Below are positions 43,791 to 49,375 of a stretch of 49,375 nucleotides of DNA, piece after piece. Position numbers and translations under genes: made by a program. This stretch comes from an uncultured Bacteroidales bacterium (GTDB taxonomy: Bacteria > Bacteroidota > Bacteroidia > Bacteroidales > P3): assembly GCA_944320465.1 (NCBI GenBank), contig CALUHO010000022.1:1-49375 (forward strand). Reading direction: 5' to 3'. The notes beneath the pieces were generated by a model, which saw only the letters and a program-made list of their open reading frames with translations, had not been told where the DNA came from and searched no databases. Positions within the stretch are counted from its first letter, which is position 1, and the number at the start of each line of letters is the position of its first letter.

Positions 43791-46134
43791 CTACTCCGCT
43801 TTCAGGTTCAAGGACGGGTTTGTCCGGGCGGCATGTCGACTTTGGAAATAGACGGCCAAAAACGAAACAGACAAGCAGAACAAGCCAACCAGAAGCAAAT
43901 ACCCCATATTCATGGAAATCCGGTACGAATAAGACGAAAGCCATCTCTCCAGCAGACTCCACGCCACCGGCGCGGCCAGCACAAAGCCGATGCCCACATA
44001 AAGCAAGTAAGGCCGCAGCAAATGCCGCACGACCACCCTTTCTTCCGCCCCGAACACCTTGCGTACCGCAATCTCCTGCCTGCGCTGCTGGATGAAATAG
44101 GTGGACATGACCACCAAGCCCATCAAGGAAACCAGCAAGGCCACTCCAGCGAACACTCCGGCAATCTTCGATAAACGGACTTCCTTTTCAAAGGAATCCT
44201 GCACTTCCTGGTCTATGAACCGAGCCTCGAACGGCATCCCCGTCACCTCGGAAACTGCCGCGCCGATATTCCCGGAACGCCTGCACAGGGTCGCCCTGCA
44301 CCTCGGCCAGAATGCTCCATGAATACCCGGAAAAGACCTCCGGAGGGAAAATCTGCATCATGAAATAAGTTTCCGGAGAAAGGATGTTGCCCATCTTGAA
44401 ATCGCCCACCACGCCGGCCACAGGAACACGCTGGCCTGAAAAATCAAAAGACGCCGCATCGTCCTCCAGCCCCATTGCCCGCAAGGCAGATTCGCTCAAC
44501 CAAAGGCCGCCGCCCGATGCCACGTGGTTGTCTCGTACGATCCGTAGCCCCAACATATTGAACGCCGTGGTATCGAAATACAGACGCTGCATCCCCAAGT
44601 TCCTCCCCTCGTACATGCCCGTCAGGTTGTTGCCGCCATCGAAAGGAGTGCCCATGCTCTTTCCGACCCTCTTCACACAAGGCAAAGAAGCCAGCCTGTC
44701 AATAACCAAAGCCGATTGTCCTGCCTCGTAATGGCTGGAATTGATATCAATAATGTTAGCCGTATTATACCCTAAAGGGGCATGGAGCAGATGCCGCAGC
44801 TGCAAGACCATGACCAGTACAGCGGCCAGCATCCCTATCGTCACCGCGTTCTGCAAGACGATGAACACTTTGCTGAACACCATCTTGGAGCAGCGACGGA
44901 AAGTCCCTTTGACCACATCCACCGGACGCACTGCCGAAATCAGGACTGAGGGGAGCAAGCCGGACAGAAGCCCTACCACGGCAATCAAAAGCAGGGAAAG
45001 CAGAATGGCTTCCAAGCTGTGCAATACAGACAAATCAATTTCCGTCTGAAGCAAGTTCGATGCCAACGGGCGCAAGGCCGCCGCCAGCAGAACCGCCAAC
45101 CCGTAAGAAAGCATCGTCAACAGCACCGCCTCCATGACCAGATGAAAGCCCACGGAAAGCCGGGAAGCCCCCAAAAGCCTCCTTGTCGCCACCTCTTTTG
45201 CCCTGAAACCGGATTGCGCCACAGTCAAGTTAATGTAATTGAACACCGAAAAGAACAACACCAGCAAACCCGCCCATAGCAAGAGGTTCACAAAAGAACG
45301 GTCTCCCTGCTGCAAGACAGCGGAATCCGAGTCCTCGAAATAGGCCTCCCGCAAGGGGACATAACGCACATCGGTAACCAAGCCTCTTGCATACAGCCAA
45401 TAGCGTTCCTTAAAAAAAGCCAATACTTCTTCCTTGTGCGTGTTCATGTCATGACCCGGCAGCATTTTCAAAAAAGTAACCGATGCCCCCGCGTTCCCGC
45501 TAGCCTGCTTGCTGATGGACGGGTTGAACTCCGTGACCCGTTCCACCCGTAGCAGCATATCCATCGGCGGAAGCACCGAGTTCTTGATGTCTTCCATCAC
45601 GCCGGTAATCACCACGGTGGTGCTATCGCTCATCTTCAATCTCTTTCCTACGGGATCCTCCTGCCCGAAAACCTTGCGGGCATACGCCGCCGAAATGACT
45701 GCCGAATAGGGGTCGCCCAGCACGGAGGACGCATCGCCCTGCCGGAGCGGAAACGAAAAGAAGGTAAAGAAATTGCGTTCGGTGAACCCGACCCAGGCCG
45801 GATGCACGTCCCCACCGTAAGACACCGGCATGGAACGGCTGGCACGGCCTATCCCGGCCAAGACCGGGCAGACAGCCTCGATATCCGCAAAGCGTTCCTT
45901 CAGCCAATAAGCCACCGGCAAGGCATCCCGGGGATGGAAGCCGTCGGCATCGCCCACGAATTCCACATAAATCCTATCGGCATCCTTCTGGAACTTATCT
46001 ACCGAATGCTCTTGATAGGCATACACCAGAATCAGCAAGGCAATGCCCAAGGCTACCGAAAAGCCAATGATGTTGACGGCCGTATACCCTTTATGACGGC
46101 CTAAGAAATGGAAAAAGGAACGTAATGCTGCCAT
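43791..46134 (-). pseudogene. FtsX/MacB-type permease with one frameshift
   Basis: Read from MAALRSFFHFLGRHKGYTAV through the first periplasmic domain, FtsX block and second periplasmic domain to AEVQGDPVQAFRE. It then leaves the family pattern (YRRGSFRGDGDAVRGS) while the next frame continues it: NIGAAVSEVTGMPFEARFID to the end NPSLNLKAE. The shift lies near 44268-44274, beside a GGG run; one extra G or two lost bases would explain it. If repaired, the protein would have about 780 residues, like the other permeases. It follows the HELLH peptidase gene by 18 bp, with no ATPase gene nearby. Confidence 0.85.
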
Positions 46135-46152
46135 GGTGTTGTCGGTTTAGGT

Positions 46153-47559
46153 TTATTCTTCCACGGAATACGCCTCCAAAAGGTCGTTCTCATGCTCCCT
46201 CATGTAAGAAAGGAGTCCGTCGAAGCCGTGCTGAGACATGGTTTCCTCCAAGAATCCCGCCGTGTAATCCTTGCGGGCTTCGGCCTGCTTCAAGTAGTCT
46301 ATCATGGCCATGACCATCTCCTCCGTCTTCCGCCCCTTGCTTTCCACGTATCGCTGGATGCAGACCGAAGTCCTGTCATAGATTATCCATTTTGTCCCAC
46401 TAGCCGGATCGGACAATGAGCGGCTGTTGACCTCTATCGAAAAAACAGAAAGAGAATCAGGATTCCCCAAAGCCTCATACCGCCCATGCAACGCACCCCA
46501 TTTCTCCCTGAAAGCAAAACAAGTATCCTCGGCCAGCACGCCGCGTATAAAGCTTGAGATGTATTCTATGAAAGACTCCCCGGCAAGGAAACGGAGATCC
46601 GTGTTCGTGTCGCTATAAGGAAGGACTATGTGCAACAACTCATGGGGTAATATCTTCACGTAATCCGCATTGTCGCAAAGCACCAGCGCATCCTGCTTGT
46701 TTCCGTACACGGTGGACACGCCTGTCCTCTTCCCGGAATCGTCATAGAACCCATGGTCGTTCACCACCACCGTCAAACTCCTGCGTCCCTCCCAGCCCGC
46801 ATTTTCCGTTATCCAGCCTATCGACCCTAAAAGCAAGGCGTCCAAAGCCGCCGTATCGAAATCCCTCCTGCACACAGGATAGCGGTACTCGTGCCAATAC
46901 GGACAGGTGTCGCAAAAGCCTTCAACAAACTCACTGGTACTCAAGACCTGTATACGGAAAGAACTGTCCCCATACATCCGCTTCTGGTATCTTTCCCGCA
47001 GGAAAACCGCAAAGAAATCGAGCGAATCTGCCTCATATTCTGTTTTTTCAAAATCCGCCATGCCAGAATAGGGGGAATGCAGAAAATAGAATGCGCTATC
47101 AATGGAAAAAACAAACCGCGTGTCCATAGCCTCATCGGGTGAGAAATACCAGGATTGGCGAAACCAGTTGCCGACATAATAACATAAAAAGGAATTTCTG
47201 AAAATCAGCGAACTATAGGGCGTAAACATATAGGAAAGAGTATCTTTCCGAGGCAATGACACCCTTCCATTTTTAAATATCGGGAATCCAGACCCAAAAA
47301 ACATCGGATAAGCAAAATCATGAAAAGGGGCTTTCTCCTTAAGCACCAAACAGGATGTATCCATTCCACCGTCCACAAACTCCGATATCCAAATCTCCAT
47401 TGGGTACGTACCACGCGCAACGTTCCAACTCTCCGACAGACGAACCCTAGTCGAATTCCCCCATGCCTGCGGATGATACTCCACGTCTACATAGACATTC
47501 AAAGTCTGAGACATGCAAAAGCCACATACCAAAAAGCAAAATGCAAAAATACTTTTCAT
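46153..47559 (-). CDS. Secreted HELLH zinc metalloprotease (gluzincin-like)
   Basis: 468 residues with a signal peptide (MKSIFAFCFLVCGFCMSQTL). A zinc site is clear: HELLH at 306-310 (KILPHELLHIVLPY) and, 18 residues on, AGESFIEY, where Glu328 should be the third ligand as in gluzincins. The N-terminal 200 residues show no domain I recognise but are beta-rich, and cysteines at 216/219/230 may pair. It starts 141 bp after a GG-leader precursor, in the same direction, so it could act on that peptide or its targets outside the cytoplasm (inference). Confidence 0.75.
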   Translation of the reverse strand: MKSIFAFCFLVCGFCMSQTLNVYVDVEYHPQAWGNSTRVRLSESWNVARGTYPMEIWISEFVDGGMDTSCLVLKEKAPFHDFAYPMFFGSGFPIFKNGRVSLPRKDTLSYMFTPYSSLIFRNSFLCYYVGNWFRQSWYFSPDEAMDTRFVFSIDSAFYFLHSPYSGMADFEKTEYEADSLDFFAVFLRERYQKRMYGDSSFRIQVLSTSEFVEGFCDTCPYWHEYRYPVCRRDFDTAALDALLLGSIGWITENAGWEGRRSLTVVVNDHGFYDDSGKRTGVSTVYGNKQDALVLCDNADYVKILPHELLHIVLPYSDTNTDLRFLAGESFIEYISSFIRGVLAEDTCFAFREKWGALHGRYEALGNPDSLSVFSIEVNSRSLSDPASGTKWIIYDRTSVCIQRYVESKGRKTEEMVMAMIDYLKQAEARKDYTAGFLEETMSQHGFDGLLSYMREHENDLLEAYSVEE

Positions 47560-47581
47560 AGTTCAAGCTGATTTTCCAAGC

Positions 47582-47615
47582 GGACAGCCGCCCCATTTAA
47601 AAGGCACGGCTGTCC
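47582..47615 (-). terminator. Hairpin between precursor and metalloprotease
   Basis: Arms ggacagccg (47582-47590) and cggctgtcc (47607-47615) with a 16-base loop and no T-run on the minus strand. Its place, between a precursor gene and the next gene, matches the hairpin at 38758-38781. Confidence 0.5.
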
Positions 47616-47699
47616 AGAAAACAACATGGCAGAATTGATTCTATGAATCAGGAAGCAGGCACACAGTGTCCAATCCTCCTCGGTTCGCAAGCCTCTCCC

Positions 47700-47885
47700 T
47701 CAAATCACATCCAATGTGGCCGGCTTCTTCGTGCTTCCATTAATCATGCATTCGTTATGCACATTGCCCACCGGCATACAAATTGAACGGGCATTATCCT
47801 CCTCCGGATTCGCCATGCCACCTTTAATCTTACTCAAATCCAACTCCTCTTGTTGAGGTTTTACAAGCACTTTTTCAATTTTCAT
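47700..47885 (-). CDS. GG-leader natural product precursor, GG-Bacteroidales type
   Basis: 61 residues. Leader MKIEKVLVKPQQEELDLSKI ends KGG at 21-23, very like the leader of the Bacteroidales GG natural-product precursors. The 38-residue core has two cysteines (36, 46) and ends ATLDVI. AT-rich upstream region with AAAAGATG at the start. It lies between a beta-barrel protein gene and the metalloprotease gene. No maturase is next to it within the window, so it may use the enzymes further along or others outside the window, or stay unmodified. Confidence 0.75.
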   Translation of the reverse strand: MKIEKVLVKPQQEELDLSKIKGGMANPEEDNARSICMPVGNVHNECMINGSTKKPATLDVI

Positions 47886-47945
47886 CTTTTACAATTTTAA
47901 AAGCCATGTATTGCATTTATATATCTTCATAGCTTCCTTCCAACT

Positions 47946-47976
47946 GCCGTTCCATCGGAAGCCATACCGGAACGGC
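47946..47976 (-). other. Hairpin between beta-barrel gene and precursor
   Basis: Arms gccgttcc (47946-47953) and ggaacggc (47969-47976) with a 15-base loop, in the 177-bp spacer. No T-run. It could separate expression of the outer-membrane protein and the precursor. Confidence 0.4.
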
Positions 47977-48062
47977 CGAATGGAATAAATCGGTTATAAC
48001 CCAATTTTTGCCATGTTGTCTTCCTTTTCGCTTCCATAATCAATATTATTGCACATCCTTTA

Positions 48063-49375
48063 TCAATAAATCCGATCCAGTTCCTCTTTCGTGGCTTCCT
48101 TGCGGCGGATTCCGCTCTGGATGTTATTGAAATTGTAACGGATGCCCACCCGGATATAACGAGTGTCGGAATCCTCTTTGTTCAGCATGTAATAATTGCC
48201 GTACATCGAATTGAAGCAATTGTAGTCGGCCAGCCCCAGGATATTGTCGGCCATCAACGAAATCACCAACCGCCCCTTCAAGGCCTTCCACACCAAGCCC
48301 GCCGAAAGGTTGTACATCGGCTCGAAATGCAGGGCGAACTCATCCCCTCCGCTCTGATAGGAGAAATCGCAGTTCAAGGACAACCCTTTCGCTATCTGGA
48401 AAGCATTCGACACCCGAACCTGGAACAAGGGGCGTTCACGGCGGATTTCCCCCTCCAGATAAGGCACCCGGGAAAACTTCTTGGTCATATAGGCCTCGTA
48501 CTGACCTGTGTACCATTTCCACGTATTGGAATAAAGGACTCCGGCATACACATCGTGCATCGCCTCCATGTTCTCATACGTCCATACCATCACATCCGGA
48601 TCCGTCTCGTCCATACGTGCCACCTGGCGGATGGCATCCCGCCTATGGGTATAACCCGCCATCAGGTAAAAATTCCCCAAAGTGGCCTGTATCTCCACGA
48701 TGTTCAGGAACGAAGGCTTCAAGGCAGGATTACCCATATTGTAGGCATAGGTGTCGATATACATCTTTTCCGGGTTGATGGCAGCGAACTGCGGACGGCT
48801 GATCCGCCGCGAATAAGACAAGCCTACCCCGTATTTCCCTTGGCTGTAATCCAAAGCGAAGCTCGGAAAAAGACTGTGGTACGAGGATTCTATCCTTTCC
48901 GCATTTATTTCCGTCCGTGATGAAGTGTACTCGTACCGCAAGCCCGCTTGCATCGACACCGGACCAAAAGACTTGGAAATATCAAAATACCCAGCGGCTA
49001 TCTTGTCCACAATCCGGGTGGAAAGGAAATACGTCTGTAAGCCCGTTGCCCTGTCCCACTGCTTCGTCAGCCCGTCATTGACCACTTGCGAATACTTGGC
49101 CCCAACCGACATGTTGGCAAAACGGAACAGGTTGAACACGTAATCCGCCTGCGCCGAATAAATGCTATAGTCGCTCCGTCCCCCGACACGGGTTTCCAGA
49201 AGGCTTGAATCACCCAAATCCAATTCCGTCACATCCTGGCTGCTGCGGCTTCCTTGGTAGGCATACCCGGCAATGACCGACAAGGTCTTCAACGAGTCCG
49301 GACGGGACTTTAACTTACACAATCGGGAAATCTCATAAAAACACAATATATTGGTAATAACCAACTTATTATAGA
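48063..49375 (-). CDS. Outer membrane beta-barrel protein, C-terminal part, runs off the window
   Basis: About 430 residues of a large outer-membrane barrel (same class as the protein at 39044-41506): DYVFNLFRFANMSVGAKYSQ, LSYSRRISRPQFAAINP, KPSFLNIVEIQATLGNF and GLADYNCFNSMYGNYYMLN are typical strands and turns; it ends KEELDRIY. The frame is open to the right edge. The last coding stretch before the edge (VITNILCFYEISRLCKLKS) is AT-rich and unlike a barrel strand, whereas RPDSLKTLSVIAGYAYQGS fits. The join may be a rearrangement or an assembly end. The signal peptide and plug would lie outside the window. Confidence 0.8.
   Translation of the reverse strand, partial: YNKLVITNILCFYEISRLCKLKSRPDSLKTLSVIAGYAYQGSRSSQDVTELDLGDSSLLETRVGGRSDYSIYSAQADYVFNLFRFANMSVGAKYSQVVNDGLTKQWDRATGLQTYFLSTRIVDKIAAGYFDISKSFGPVSMQAGLRYEYTSSRTEINAERIESSYHSLFPSFALDYSQGKYGVGLSYSRRISRPQFAAINPEKMYIDTYAYNMGNPALKPSFLNIVEIQATLGNFYLMAGYTHRRDAIRQVARMDETDPDVMVWTYENMEAMHDVYAGVLYSNTWKWYTGQYEAYMTKKFSRVPYLEGEIRRERPLFQVRVSNAFQIAKGLSLNCDFSYQSGGDEFALHFEPMYNLSAGLVWKALKGRLVISLMADNILGLADYNCFNSMYGNYYMLNKEDSDTRYIRVGIRYNFNNIQSGIRRKEATKEELDRIY

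Noticed and set aside
1..49375. CRISPR array
   Set aside because: The repeats found are palindromic intergenic elements or 36-65-bp direct repeats without regular unique spacers, and no cas gene is present.
1..49375. tRNA or rRNA genes
   Set aside because: I found no cloverleaf with a TTC-loop-like GTTCRANYC in a plausible setting and no rRNA-like conserved stretch; reading by eye could miss a divergent one.

Overview
The window looks like a chromosomal segment of a gut-type Bacteroidales bacterium of moderate GC content; I cannot name the genus. The signs are the one-chain glycine dehydrogenase, the small membrane protein next to mutL, promoter boxes of the TTTG / TAnnTTTG type, outer-membrane beta-barrels with a carboxypeptidase-regulatory domain and a plug, a GLPGLI-family protein and a pseudo-radical-SAM protein of the GG-Bacteroidales kind.

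Layout. 1-8.2 kb is core: D-Ala-D-Ala ligase, a small membrane protein, MutL, a rhomboid protease and glycine dehydrogenase. 8.2-12.6 kb holds a secreted CAP protein and an oxidative-stress block (OxyR-type regulator with both redox cysteines, divergent peroxiredoxin, thioredoxin lipoprotein). 12.9-25.7 kb is a minus-strand efflux operon: TolC-like protein, HlyD-like adaptor, FtsX/MacB permease, MacB-like ATPase, an internally deleted permease remnant and two more FtsX permeases. 25.9-41.7 kb is a minus-strand RiPP (ribosomally made, modified peptide) locus: outer-membrane beta-barrel, Cys-rich GG-leader peptide, radical SAM/SPASM maturase, C39-peptidase ABC exporter, HlyD adaptor, second GG-leader precursor, S41 peptidase, frameshifted GLPGLI protein, second radical SAM enzyme, pseudo-radical-SAM partner and a second TolC-like protein. 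41.8-43.5 kb is an IS1634-type insertion sequence. 43.6-49.4 kb, also minus strand, has a frameshifted FtsX permease, a secreted HELLH metalloprotease, a third GG-leader precursor and the C-terminal part of another beta-barrel running off the window.

How it may work (inference). Three GG-leader peptides are made, two of them close to radical SAM enzymes. The C39 exporter would cut the leader after GG and export the core through the HlyD and TolC partners. The beta-barrels, secreted proteases and MacB-like efflux system would serve uptake, processing or self-protection. Supporting one control circuit, the efflux operon and the RiPP operon carry near-identical upstream regions: two tandem palindromic sites followed at the same distance by a sigma-54 (-24/-12) promoter.

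Repeats. A ~204-bp element with ~24-bp terminal inverted repeats occurs as two full copies and one cut by the left edge. A second GC-rich palindromic repeat sits directly after stop codons of transport genes. Several accessory genes are broken by frameshifts or deletion, so part of the locus is decaying or the assembly has small indel errors.
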